Positions 1 through 11,500 of a stretch of 32,364 bases of DNA are shown one piece after another. The notes under the pieces were generated by a model. The model ran no database searches and was not told the DNA's origin. It saw only the letters and a program-made list of their open reading frames with translations. The DNA is from Pelargonium nanum (taxonomy: Eukaryota > Streptophyta > Magnoliopsida > Geraniales > Geraniaceae). The stretch covers positions 1-32,364 of the forward strand of contig JAYMTF010000635.1 of assembly GCA_036897485.1 (NCBI GenBank), written 5' to 3'. Each line of letters opens with the position of its first letter. The stretch's first letter is position 1. The translations under genes and the position numbers were made by a program.

Positions 1-43
<43 letters not shown>
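1..43. repeat. TC/TA microsatellite
   Basis: A short TC run (about 1-9) passes into a TA dinucleotide run to about position 42. It lies in the intron just before the acceptor of the partial gene at 79-144. It is a simple sequence repeat and probably length-polymorphic. Confidence 0.9.
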
Positions 44-45
<2 letters not shown>

Positions 46-78
46 TCTTCAATTGATATGATTTTGTTGTATGTGCAG

Positions 79-144
79 TTGTGTAAAAAATTAGAGAATG
101 ATCTTGGTGAACAAAGGCAAGAGCTGTTGGCCTCAAAAGTGTAG
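79..144 (+). CDS. Last exon of an unidentified + strand gene (partial)
   Basis: A pyrimidine-rich stretch ends in the acceptor tgtgcag at 72-78. It is followed by an open frame of 21 codons and a TAG at 142-144. The C-terminus reads KKLENDLGEQRQELLASKV: charged, rich in Glu, Lys, Gln and Leu, and typical of a coiled-coil tail. The rest of the gene lies left of the window, so the family cannot be named. The reading phase at the acceptor is assumed (phase 0) because this frame gives a sensible helical peptide. The call rests only on the splice signal and this composition. Confidence 0.5.
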   Translation: MCKKLENDLGEQRQELLASKV

Positions 145-440
145 CAGCTAATGGCTGGGTGGGAGACAAACAACCTCCAAAGATACAAAACCTTGAGCAT
201 ATGAGGATTTAGGAACCATATATATATCAGAATTTCCTGTAAATGTTGTATTGCTTTAGGATTTTTTTTTTTTTTTTTTTGGTGTTTTGTAGATCAATTG
301 GGGTATAAGAAAATCAATTTGTTGTTATAGTTGTTCAATTTTTATTATGTTGCAAGCAAGCACAGCCATGGGAACTTTTGGGGTAAATATTGCAACCAGT
401 TGTAAACTGTAACAACAATATATGAACTCAATTTTATTTA
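145..440 (+). other. Probable 3' UTR of the partial gene
   Basis: This follows the TAG at 142-144. It is T-rich with a run of T at about 259-280 and A/T-rich possible polyadenylation sequence near 430-450. No ORF with coding character is visible. The 3' end is inferred, not seen. Confidence 0.4.
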
Positions 441-449
441 TTTATTTAA

Positions 450-2060
450 TCTCTTTATTTCAGAACTCTGGTCTTAGTCATATATTTGTATAAAACAAAT
501 TTTCTTTTTATACAAAGAACCATGCAATTCATTATTAATCTGAAGCTCTAATGTTGTGAACTGAGTATTGAATGATTGTTTAAAAAGTTTATAAGACAAA
601 AAATGTCTTATTGAAAATATAAATGTGTTGTCGTGGATTGCACACAAAGTCATTGATGATTGATGATACGTTGTTTTGATTATTTTATGAAGTTTATATA
701 TCGTTTTCATGCACTACACATGATAAGTGACGGAGAGAGATATATTTTATATTTTTATATCATTTGTTCACTCATTTCTATACAAATTTTTGTATTTTCG
801 AGATAAAACAAATCATATAAAAATGCAAAGCATAAGTTCCAATGTTCCTTATCATGCCTACAAATGTTACATTTATATCGGATACGTAACGTATTAATAC
901 GTCAATAATTGGTTTTTTCATTTATTCAATGGGTGTCATAACCCTAACCGATCCGCTCTAAATCCATCCCTAATTTTAAAGCCAATATTTTATAGTCATA
1001 TGAGCATAAAGATCATAGAGACTTTCGTTACATTTATTATATCTAGACTCAACAATGGTCGCATGCATCACGTGTGACATAAAAATTACATGTATCATGA
1101 TCTTTGGATAATTCCTTAACATAGATTGGTACAATAAATGGGCAGACAAAAGAGTTTTTATTCATCGAATAGAAACCGACGAGACATATCCAAATATACT
1201 CTATAAGCTAAACATGAAAAATAATCTTCTTCATGTATATGTACCCGTTGCTCGGAAGAGGTATGTTATCCATCCACGTTATTATCGATTTTTCTTCTTA
1301 CAACTTGTTTTTAAAATAAACTCATGTTTTTAATTGATATCGACAATAAGGTTAATCTATTGATTATGACTTCTTTGTTTCGAGCAAGTAACCTTATGTA
1401 CCTTAAAGTTGGTTGCACAGAAAAAAAATTATGGTAAAAGGCATGCATCAACCGAGGCATTAGTTTAACAATACAATTGCCAACTTGCAATTGAAAGAAC
1501 ATGACATGTATTTCAACTTGTCTAGTTTATCCATTTGCTGCGTAGGACTCAATGGATACAGTCTCAAATTGTAAGAATATATACTTTTGTTGTACCTTTA
1601 AAGATGATTTGGAATCAAATGAATTGGCCCTATACTTGCATAACTTTTTAATATAATTCTTTTCTGAAATCAAGGATTTGATTCATTATTTAGAAAGACC
1701 TAAGACATTGCTCCCGCTTAAATGAACAATAATAGTGTTTGGGAACCAGCATTTCATTTGAAATGCTGGATTTGAGCCGACTAAAGTGTTTGAGATTTTG
1801 GATTTGAGTCAAATCCAATAGTGTTTCAAAAAATAGATTTTAAATCAAATCCATGTTCCCGAACACAACGTTACGAATTTACACATTACCGAGATTTCAG
1901 ATTTGAAATGAAAGTTTTTGGTCTAATGATGGAAGAAGCTTTATGGGGAGATGGGACATTCTTGCCTAACCCTTTGGGGTTTGGAGAATTCATAAGTGGG
2001 TGACCCATTTATCATAACTCAAATGTTGAACATAAAGACAAGTTTAGATCCAAAAAGCTT
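450..2060. other. A/T-rich intergenic DNA without a gene
   Basis: The open frames here are short, biased to Phe, Ile, Lys and Asn, and match nothing I recognise. The only structured part is a repeat-like stretch at about 1730-1870 (listed separately). Otherwise I see nothing. Confidence 0.6.
1730..1870. repeat. MITE-like palindromic stretch
   Basis: The stretch opens with gtgtttgggaacc and closes with atgttcccgaacac, so its ends are rough inverted repeats of each other (gtgttTGGGAAC against GTTCCCgaacac). Near the left end is a perfect hairpin, with 11-nt arms ccagcatttca and its complement around a 2-nt loop (1746-1769). Inside, 'aaatc' and 'gatttg' motifs recur. This resembles small non-autonomous DNA elements of plants. 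The exact ends and target-site duplication were not resolved. Confidence 0.4.
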
Positions 2061-2064
2061 CCAT

Positions 2065-2292
2065 TTAGTACCAAAGCCCATCTTGTTTTAACACAAATTC
2101 CAAGTTTTCCAAGTCAAGCTTGTCAAAAGCTTTCTTGATGAACATGAAGTTAAAGCCATCAAGCCAATGGGCTTTACTTCCATCACAAGAATTCATAGCA
2201 GCTTCAAGCTCGGGAAATGGGGACTCTATTTCCTGAGCTTGATCAAATGAGAGGGACATGAATTCAAGGTCAGAGAGAACGGGCCTTGAGGA
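2065..2292 (-). mobile_element. Decayed LINE (non-LTR) reverse transcriptase fragment
   Basis: On the minus strand the frame reads RPVLSDLEF, then CDGSKA, a spacer, DGFNF and FIKK, then KAFDKL followed by LEFVLKQ. Plant LINE reverse transcriptases carry a conserved block of the type SCDGxKAPGPDGFNxxFxKxxW. Further on they carry the palm motif A region, of the type DFxKAFDxVxWxFL. Here the two blocks are joined directly, so the sequence that should lie between them is missing. The PGPD core of the first block has also changed to HWLD. The frame stops at 2065. This is a non-functional remnant with no visible 3' tail or second ORF. Confidence 0.75.
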
Positions 2293-2623
2293 GTGTGCAC
2301 TGAACCTGCTTTTCTATTACACGAACCTATGAAGCTAACAATTGCGTTCTTGTTGGCTACTATTTGGAGGGATTGGGATGAAGATTTACACGATCGTAGA
2401 TAGCTATAGAAATGCATAATAACAAATGAAAACAGTACCTGATGGCTTTACATACGCAGCTCTGGATCAAAGCTATGGTACATTTTTGTAGCTATGTCTT
2501 GTACAACTCTGTTTGAACTAAATCAGGTTCATAAACATTTGACTTGAATCGAAATACATATATAATTTTTTTTAATTATATACAGTAGACAATTTATTTA
2601 CACAATAATATACGCGAGCAAGA

Positions 2624-5216
2624 TTAATTTCCCAGCCTATCGCTGAGCTCTTTGCTAGATACCTGTATCGAGCCACTGTTTGATATTTGAAGTTTCTCAT
2701 TCAACATGGCCCTGCACTCGTTGTCCTTGTCCTCTAGGTTTCGCATAAATTCAACCTAAAAATCATGAAGAAAAAAAAAACGTCACCATAGTGAGCTGGT
2801 ACAAGTAGAAACTTTCTCAAAACTACAATGTTAGGGTCCGAATCAGTACGTCATAACTAGCAGAATCATGGTGCTGTGGAATCAAATGAATAGTAAACTT
2901 CAAACAAGCAAGAACCAGCAGTTCTATAAACCGACAACATGATGGAACTACCATACACACAAAAAAGTAGAGCAACTTAATAAGTAAATGCAGGATGTTG
3001 ATTATGAGATCAAATTTAGGTTTCATGGTCACTTCATCACAGCGTGGATTGATATTTACCTGCTTTTGGAACATATCAAATTCATCGGAGCTCAAAGAGC
3101 CATCACTGTTTGCATCAAGGAGATTCATCATCTCCCGTGCGTCTTCTCCTGGGGCACCAAGCTCTTCCATCACTTCGGTTAGTTCTTCAATGCTAATCCT
3201 ACCATCCCCATTCTTGTCAAGAAGGCGGAATACGCGATCCCTCTGATCAATCTCAATAGCTTTATGATTCTTGGAAGGAAAATCCTTCAGGCGCAGTGCT
3301 GCAAGTTCAGCTGCAGCCATCATTATGGCCTTCAGTCGTTTTGCCTGTTTATCAACAAATGACCAATCAGTTACTAAAATGTACGGCTGAATCAACAAAG
3401 CTTTAAAATGTAGACTTGCATGCTTCATAAATTGGAAATGGCATAAGGTTATGAGATTTTAGGATCATGGGGTTAATAGATAAAAGTGGGCTAAAAGATT
3501 TCTATATTCCAATTGTGTGACAGAGTCCTGACCTCTTCTGGGTCCGTAAGACCACCTTTGTATAATGAATGGGATGCTGCCCCACCATCTGCCAGCATGT
3601 CCATCTCCGTTGTTCGTATTTGAATTTCCATCATTGGTCTAGTCCTTCCATCCTCACTCACATCAACAGCCATGTGTAAACTCTTATACCCATTAGCTTT
3701 CGGCCTGGCAATATAGTCTTTTGTTCGGTGAGGTATATCCTTCCACAAAGACTGGATAATTTCACGTGTTCTGTAGCAAGCTCTCTCCCCTACTTCAGAC
3801 ATATTTTCTCCAGACCGAGGCTTCAGAATGACTCGCAAACCCATAATATCGTTCACTTCTTCTGGCTTCCGACCATCTTTCAAAAGCTTTTTCATAGTGC
3901 TATAACGACTTTTGTAGCGACCTTTGACTGAGACATCTTCCACCATATCAGCTAATAATGAATCACTTTCTAAGGCTTGAAGCAGCTGGTCCCTGTAGAT
4001 ATCTATTACAGGCTTACTCCCTGTTTCATGGCTGCGTAACCATGTATCGACATAAAGATACGAGTACGGGAATAAATACTGGAACGATAGATCCTCCAGC
4101 TCCAACGATAAGGAATTGGTTCCCACAGCATGAGCTAGAGGGGCGTGTAACTTCAAAACCTCAAGAGAAAGCCTCTGCTGTTGATATCTCGGCAAGTAAT
4201 CCAAATGCCTCATCATATCTAGCTTGATAGCAAGATCTAAAATCACAGCCCTGATGTCATAATATGTCAAACAGAAGTTCCTCAATTCTGCAGCAGTTTC
4301 GTCATCAAGAACTTCAACCTTGGAAGGAAATTTCTTCACTCGCAAGCTTTCATGCAACAGGTGAGCAGTACCAATGCCAATCCGGTCTCTCACTTCGTAT
4401 AAAGTGATGGCACCGGCATCCAGAACTTCTCTCAATATGCCGGCAGAAATAACTTCAGCATCCATCTGCATATTCACATTCACTGTAACAAATTTAAAAA
4501 CCAACACAAATAAGATCAACTAACAATTAATCTACAAAAATGAAGCAATATAGATTGTTGCAAATACTTCTATGCTATTATGATGATTGGCTCAAATCAT
4601 CATATTCAAAGCTACATATGCTTCTATCACAAACAAGCACCTATAATTACCAGGCATTGCTTCTGACAAATTGCAGCACTGAAGAGCTATCTAACAAAAT
4701 CTCTAACAGGTCCAGCCCTAATTACTCACTGCCTAGCCTATTCAATTCTAAACCTAATCCTCACTGTTTCGCTCTCACGAGAGATCAAAAAATTGAATCA
4801 GCCAGACATGCATTTGAAGAAATGAGATCGACGAGTACCTGAAGATCGGCGAGAACGATGGCGACGGACAAGGCCTTGGACAGCGGAGGTCGGCCGCCGG
4901 GAGCGAGCGGCAAGTTCTGCAGAATCGGAATGGAGAGCTTGAGAGACTTAAAGAGAATGTGCGACGAGCTGGTGGACAGGACGCTCATTCTCTCGGTGAG
5001 GTCATTGAACGCCCCGACCAGTTCCACCACCATCTTTCCTCCGGCGTGCTCGAGCACGGTGGCCCGGGGAGATTGAAACCGGAGGCGGCCGGAGATCGGA
5101 CGGCGGCGGCGGAGAGGGAGGAGGAAGAGGTGCACGGGGAGAGGAGGGAAATTGGGAAGCCTAATTGGGGGAAGAGGGTCTCGGAGGATGGAGCAGAGAG
5201 AACGGTGAAGCTCCAT
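2624..5216 (-). CDS. CRSH: Calcium-activated RelA/SpoT homologue, plastid (p)ppGpp synthetase
   Basis: Four exons on the minus strand, all joined in phase 0: 5216-4839, 4465-3533, 3344-3060 and 2755-2624 (575 residues; plant CRSH proteins are about this long). Residues 1 to about 55 are rich in Arg, Ser and Pro and lack acidic residues in the Arg-rich core, as in a chloroplast transit peptide. The N-terminal hydrolase-like region has AGILRE (134-139) where active RSH enzymes have the His-Asp pair, so ppGpp hydrolysis is not expected. The synthetase region includes GRYKSRYSTMKK (308-319), DIMGLRVIL (332-340), ARPKANGYKSLHMAV (379-393) and MEIQIRTTEMDM (405-416). Two canonical EF-hand loops, DKNGDGRISIEE (480-491) and DANSDGSLSSDE (514-525), place the calcium switch at the C-terminus. 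Known family role: Ca2+-dependent synthesis of ppGpp from GTP or GDP and ATP in plastids. The gene appears intact. Confidence 0.93.
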
Positions 5217-5549
5217 CGCCGAGGAAGGTTGTAGAAGAAAATGGAATGGTTGGTTTGGAGATTGAAGAAGAAGAAAAAGATACTATAAATCTATTATTTT
5301 CTTCTCGATGATAGTGACGTGGATTGTTGTTTGTGGTGGGATTCGAATTACACGTCAGCATTTTATTTTCAGGGATTTTGATTAATAAAACCCAATATTA
5401 CAGCGTTTTCTTTTTCGAAAATTGTGTTTCAAATTACTTTCCTTTTTATACGTATGGAAAAAAAGGGAGTCAAAATAGTATTTGTATCATCTAATGGGTC
5501 AAGATTTCATAGCCTCAGGACCCGTTTGGGTGTTCCCATATTCCGCCAG

Positions 5550-5860
5550 TGGCCGCTTGGTTTACATGCCAACTCGCAATCGAAAAATTGATACTTTTAA
5601 AATGAGCAACAATGGTTAAACCATCATGAATAATCAAGCTGAAATGCACTGAAATCTTCTATATCATCTTCAATAATCAAGTCGTATACACTTGAATCCT
5701 CCTCTAACTTGAAAAGCACAAACAACCGACAATATTCACACATTAAGCTTAAGATGACCATGTCAAGGTCTCTATCGACCACCCCTCACCACCATCGGGT
5801 CTGTCATATGATTCGGCAACAAATTTAAAGGTTAATATAATGGTTTTGACTTAACCATAT
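5550..5860 (+). repeat. Dispersed repeat family A, copy 1
   Basis: This is alignable by eye, in the same orientation, with 13704-14010. Shared landmarks in order are a tgg-cc-gg-ttc/t stretch, an aaaatt...aatgagc / ttgagc stretch, 'gaataatcaa' twice, and 'catatgattcggcaacaaa' against 'catttgattcagcaataaa'. Both end in 'gactt/ctagt-caa/aa-acca'. No coding frame or clear terminal inverted repeat was seen, so the class is unknown. It sits about 330 bp upstream of the CRSH start codon and in the shared intergenic region with the next + strand gene. Confidence 0.7.
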
Positions 5861-6087
5861 CTTTCAATTCATATTCTCATTCCTGGAACAGTCATTGCCG
5901 CCACAGCTGCCCGCGCACACACCAATCAAAAACTCACAACGAATCTACGTAGTTGCCGCTCTGCAAAACCTAACAACAGATAAACTTGTTATCGAGTTTG
6001 AAACGCTTAAACGGTTTAAAGAGTAACTTGTTAAGTCAAGCGGTTTAAGCGCTTTAAGTCTCGGTTTCAGGCCTCGTTGCTGGAGTG

Positions 6088-6093
6088 TATAAG
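6088..6093 (+). promoter_or_regulatory. Putative TATA box of the small membrane-protein gene
   Basis: The sequence gtgTATAAGgc lies about 30 bp upstream of a pyrimidine-rich leader that starts near 6120. That leader runs to a good splice donor (gag|gtaact at 6218). The position is inferred from spacing alone. Confidence 0.45.
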
Positions 6094-6217
6094 GCTCAAC
6101 TGATTCGGTCCGGTCCACCACAAACCAGATCGAATCTCCTATCGTTCTCTCAGTCAGCCTCCTCGTTCCAGATCTGCTCTATCTTTCGTCCTCACCTCCC
6201 TCTCGATCTGGTCTGAG

Positions 6218-7059
6218 GTAACTATAGTTTATGCTGCTGTAATTTTCGGTTCTGGTTTTGGTTTGATGGAATTGGGTTTTCTGTTTGGTTTGTAAATCTG
6301 GATTCGTTGCTGTAAATTTTATAGCTTTCTACTTGATTGCTTTGCTTTGTTCTGATTTTGATTGCATCTGAGAGCTCTTACACGCATTTATTCGAATCCT
6401 AAATTTATGAATTCCTGTGAATTTCAGTGTTGCAGTATAGATATATGCATAGGTTCTGATCTCTCACATAGCTTATGGGCAGCTAAATTTTTGTTTTTTG
6501 GAAACTTCAAATCTCTAAAGTCTGTGTTTTTATGTGGTTTCAATCCGTTTTGTGAAATTAACTTGGGTATTTAATCTCTTGGTTGTGACTTTGCTTTGTG
6601 AAAGTATCTAAAGTTAATCTCTGATTTTGGTGGATTCAAGATTTTATAGTATATGTTTGAGGAAGGTGTGGTTTATACAAGCTTGCTCAATTGTAACCCA
6701 AAAATATGTGATTTTTGAACTTTGAGTACGAGGCAGATTAGTTAATCCATCACATTTGTTGTTATATATCACACTTCATTAATCTTGAGGCTATATTGAT
6801 TATTTGAATGACTTGATTTTTAATTTTTATGGTTTAGTTTATTCGATGAATCTTAGGCAATTTGAGATTACCCATTCCCTACTTATTGTAGTGCCTCGTG
6901 AAAATTTTATTTTTGAACTGTTTGTTTAGATGCACAACGGACCTTTAGTTTTGTAGGATGTGGTTACAGTCTTACACCGGTCATAACGGATCATGGTTTC
7001 ACAACTTTTCGTTTTTGTGTGGATTTGTCCTTAATTTTCGTTTTTGTGCTATACAATAG
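6218..7059 (+). other. Long 5' leader intron of the small membrane-protein gene
   Basis: The donor ctgag|gtaact is at 6217/6218 and the acceptor caatag|g at 7059/7060. Between them are 842 bp of strongly T-rich sequence with several ttttgg/tttgtt motifs, typical of a first intron in plant 5' leaders. Such introns often raise expression in plants; this is an inference here. No coding frame lies inside. Confidence 0.6.
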
Positions 7060-7089
7060 GTTTGATTGAGGAAGGTTATTGCATTAGCT

Positions 7090-7377
7090 ATGGTTCTCGA
7101 CAGCGTATTATCTTCTTCACCCCATAGGAGATCATCATCATTCAGAAAGCCGAATGAGTTCGGGAGCTGGTCAACACTTGTCCATAGGCATCGGTTCTTG
7201 TTAACAGCTCTTACTCTCCTGGGTTTTCTCTGTACAATTTATCTCTATTTCGCTGTAACGTTAGGTGCTACTGAAACATGCTTCGGGTTGACCGGAAGAG
7301 AGAAAGCAATGTGTCAGTTGGATAAGGCTAAAGTTTCTGCAGCCGCGGCGGCCAAAGGAAAACTGAAATTTCTTTAG
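7090..7377 (+). CDS. Small conserved plant single-pass membrane protein, function unknown
   Basis: Ninety-five residues in one coding exon. The ATG at 7090 is preceded in frame by a TGA at 7063 in the same leader exon, so this is the first usable start. The N-terminus (1-38) is Ser/Arg-rich and contains MVLDSVLSS and RRSSSFRK. A hydrophobic span at about 39-63 (FLLTALTLLGFLCTIYLYF) is followed by a short loop with two Cys (ETCFGLTG and AMCQL) and a basic C-terminus (KGKLKFL). It looks like a protein conserved among land plants that is annotated only as a transmembrane protein. The C-terminal lysines could serve as an ER-retrieval-like signal, but the pattern is not canonical. The 5' leader is interrupted by an 842-bp intron. 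Confidence 0.8.
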   Translation: MVLDSVLSSSPHRRSSSFRKPNEFGSWSTLVHRHRFLLTALTLLGFLCTIYLYFAVTLGATETCFGLTGREKAMCQLDKAKVSAAAAAKGKLKFL

Positions 7378-8501
7378 TACTTGGATAATTTGCACACTGA
7401 TTTAGAAATTATTGTATCATCTTTGGTGGTTGGTTTGGAGGGATTGGTATTCATATATTGTGTCAAGTTCTTGTATGGTATAGTGTAATGTTGAGTTTAT
7501 TCAGATTTGGAAGCTACAAACACCTCAGTAGCTTCCTTTTCTTTCATCTGGTTGTGTATTCTGTAAAGTCTACATTTTATGTAATTTTATCTCCATCAAT
7601 CTGACTCTTAGAACCTGATATGGTTGTTGTACTGATTTTTTTTTTCATTGTACTTGTAACTAGAAGTTTATTTAAGTAGTGTTCCTATAATTGAGTTTTT
7701 AAACCTACTTTCCCATATGTTAAATAAATCAAAATTTTAAGGAATTGAAATTAATGTATTATTTTTTTTAATCCCATATGTCATCTTTTTTTTTGAACAC
7801 CCAAAGATGACCAAATATGTCATCTTGAAAACATTAAACAAACGCTATTTTTACCAAAGTCACTTTGTTCTTGTCCAAATTAGTCAGGAATCTTAAAATT
7901 TTACCTCTTTTGGCATCAAATAATGCATATTTCAGTATCTGAACATACAAATTTTGCAGATCTTGGAATTGAAAAGTTTGAAATTTGGAGAATTTGGCAT
8001 AAGTGAACTTGCAAAATTGTAGAAAACATCAGTTTATCAGGCATGCATTACCTTAATCATCAACTGATATTCTGAACTTTCTGATATTTAAGAAAAAAAT
8101 GCAATACTCAGTAATCAATCAAGAATTAGAGCAGGAAATGATTATAACAAAGCCATTCAAGCTCATTTCCATTCTTGAATCAAAAATTATAATCCAAACA
8201 CTATCTCACATCAAGCATAGGTCCAAAAATGGCCAACTTTCTGAGTTCTCATTTATTTGAAAACTGAATCCCAACAAAATGAGAAGGGCAGCAAAAGAAA
8301 TACATGGTTAGAAAATTTTCATATTCAGAGTAAAAAAATCTTTCCTCGCAGCTGCAATCGATTCTATGATAGGAGAAACTCAAGAAACTAAGATCCGCTG
8401 GTCTTTCCGTATCAGATATCTTCAATTCTATCTATGACTGCAAGATGCTTAACCTGACAAAATGACATACCAACGGTCGTATGGATTTTGAACTTGGATG
8501 C
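7378..8501. other. Convergent 3' flanks, no gene seen
   Basis: The 3' UTR of the + strand small gene (to roughly 7690, T-rich) is followed by A/T-rich DNA. The 3' UTR of the minus-strand uL3m gene then runs leftward from 8501. A short hairpin (aagatgac...gtcatctt) is present at about 7803-7825. I see no coding exon here. Confidence 0.5.
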
Positions 8502-11500
8502 TTACTCAGCGTCCATGAAAGGATCTACATCCCCAAGATCAGCAATCAATGGTTCCAACTGTGACTCATCTTCATCTTCGGGAGGAAAATAGGTGGGAAA
8601 AGGAAGCTGCGAAATATCAGGTTTCTTGTAAATAGCATCTTTTATAAACACGAAATTTCCTTCCGCACCAGGGACCTGTATTAAAATTGCAAGCACAATA
8701 AAAACATGGAACTAAAAATACACATAATACAAGAGAAAACTAGGGCTGATTATTTGGGTCATGACCCCCATGACACGACATGAATTTAAGTACGTGTCGA
8801 ACCCGTTTAACATAATCGGATTTGTGTTTATTCACTCAATGGAATTAATAATTGGGTTGTGTGCATGTCGAACCCGTTTAACCCTACTAACCTGTTCAAT
8901 TAAACAGGTAATAAGCAGGTCATGTAACTCGTATTGACCCACGCATTTAAGGGTAAACTATAAATTTTCAAACATATCGTGTAAAAAATGAACCATATAA
9001 GTTAAATAAGTCAAAATATCGGGCCATGTTGGATCAACATCAACCTATTTATTCAAACGTGTCGGATTGGGTCGTGTAATTTTGAATCCACTTTTTTAAT
9101 GGTGTTAGTCGTGTCACGTTGTGCCAACCCGCTCATAAACGGTTCGTGTCGAGTTATTCAAGTCGTTTAATAAACGGGCCGGGTTCGGTTGACCCGATTA
9201 ACAAAATACTAAACTTTCAACCTGAAATGAACACGACCTGTGAACACGAATTGCCACCTCTAAGAAAAAACTATGTTTAAATTGTTCTCTTTTGAACAGT
9301 TTTACCCATCCTATGAGTGATAAGTCTAGGGTAAGGAGAAAAAAAATGAAAAATATGAAAAGATCCCAGCAAAAAGAATTGCCCATATTTGATATCTATG
9401 ACTTCCGTTGCTTGCAGCAATGTCACAACACACAATTATATCATGCACCAAAAATTATCCTCACCACATATTAAACAAAATTTAGGGTTGAATTTGAACA
9501 AATATTCAAAAGCAGGAATTATCTCAAGGTTGAATATAGCGAGAACTGTCGGCTCCTGTACTTTACAAAATTAACCAAGCACTTAAATCCTAACAGTGAA
9601 AATGACAGAGAGAACCATACCTGGCCTTTTACCCACATTAAATTCCTTGCGGGATCAATTTTGTAGACCCATACATTTTTTGTAGTAATTTGCACTGCAC
9701 CCATTTGCCCAGGCATCTTTTTGCCTTTAAAAACCTGTTCACTGTATTTGTAAGCAACGAATACAATCCAGTGGCAAACCGATGCAGCAATAGACATGTA
9801 AACATGCACTCATTTGTAGGAGAAAAGTCATTTCCACTTCATACCATGCAGTTAACGTATGGTAATAACTCAGATAAAAAAGTTTTTTAAGGGTTCCCAT
9901 GAGACCGTGACTTGCATAAAATAAATATCATGTAAAATATATGATACTCCACACTAAAGTTGTGTGTGCTTTTGTTTCCCAGCAAACATGTGCTGACAAC
10001 GTTAATCAGTCAAGTTGGCAATAAAAATATGCCATGGACCTATGATAGTATGGGTCTCTGTAAAGGAAGGGAAAAAAAAATCAGAAACACACGTTTACCA
10101 TAATAGTCATATAGATGTATGCATACTAAAACACAAAGGATTAGAAACATATAACTCGTTACAATCTTATCAAAGACAGCTTAAAACTACTGAGAAAAAT
10201 GATATAGGCATCATAAGCAATAAAAGAAGTCGAGAAGAACTGTGCGTGAAAAGCTGCTACCATGATGCAGAATTAGATAACATAAAAGAAAGTACTGTCC
10301 AAACAAGTCAGACAGATATATCCAGATATATCGTCTGTTAGAGCTATATCCAAGTGGATAGCAACAATTTAAAAAAAATATATATATAACAGAATTCAGT
10401 AATACACGAACTCAACAAGGCATGCTATTTTGCTTCATCAAAGCCACTTCATCAGTCAAGTTATACATACAGTTTTCCTCAGCACACCGGATTTATAGTG
10501 TAGCACTTTTTTCTTCCATCCAAACAAGATGTTTTATGTAACTATGTTCATATTCATATATGTCATTATGAAGACCGCTTGAGCGCAAAGCTAATACGGG
10601 AGATTTTTTATTTGCATTCAGGCCAATTGGTGATAGATAACATTAGAACTTTATCAATATGACAAAAAAAAGAAACTAAAGCAGCTCCAGAGAATATGCA
10701 TATTAAACAAAGGTTTTAGAGCTTCAACAACCACAAGGAATTCACGTACCTTCCCAGGTGCATCTCTCTGACCAGTAGAACCAAGACCTCTATGTGATAA
10801 TGATGCACCATGAGATGCAGGCATTCCTTTAAATCCATGTCTTTTCATTACACCCTGGACACAAAATGAAACATGTTATACAAATGGGAAAAATAGAGCT
10901 CATTGGTTATCTCACACATCATCATTCCACTTTTAACGTATGTACTGACATACAACTAATAATATGATGATGTAGACAAATTGAAAATAATGCCTTCATC
11001 AATAACAATGGTGCAAAGGTAAAACACATAATAAGAATATTAGTAACACCATTTACAAATGAGCAAATGCAAACATTATATATTGTATTAAGTCTAAAAA
11101 CAATAACAATGAACCAATCATAATTTAGAAGTTGTACATTTTTTAAAGACCTAGTATTTTAAAAGGACAAAGGCACATTACGGGCGCTAAGGATGTACGG
11201 TGAGGCATGGGCTTCAATGAAGCGAAACCCGGTTTTAGAAGAAAAAAAAGTTTAAACAAAATATACTAACTAAAATTCATAGTCATAGATAGATGCAGAG
11301 GCTGAAACTTGACGCAACAGTAAAATTGCCACCTTTTAACCTTGGTCACCGATTTGAGTGAGAGTAACAGCCTCTCAACAAAAGCAAGGGTAAGGTTGCT
11401 AACATAAATAACCTCCCCGGACCTCACAATATTGAGAGTAGTGTGCACTGTATCATCTTTATAACCATATAAATAAGCAATTTAAACATATTCTTCTTTT

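Noticed and set aside
1821..2003. A 60-codon + strand frame next to the LINE fragment
   Set aside because: It begins inside the MITE-like stretch and has no domain; likely random.
4540..4842. A 100-codon + strand frame across CRSH intron 1 and exon 1
   Set aside because: It crosses the intron 1 boundary of CRSH and has no recognisable product. The minus-strand gene explains the region.
10015..10341. A 108-codon open frame on the + strand in uL3m intron 3
   Set aside because: Low-complexity, Lys/Ser/Thr-rich translation with no domain, inside a well-supported intron of a gene on the other strand.
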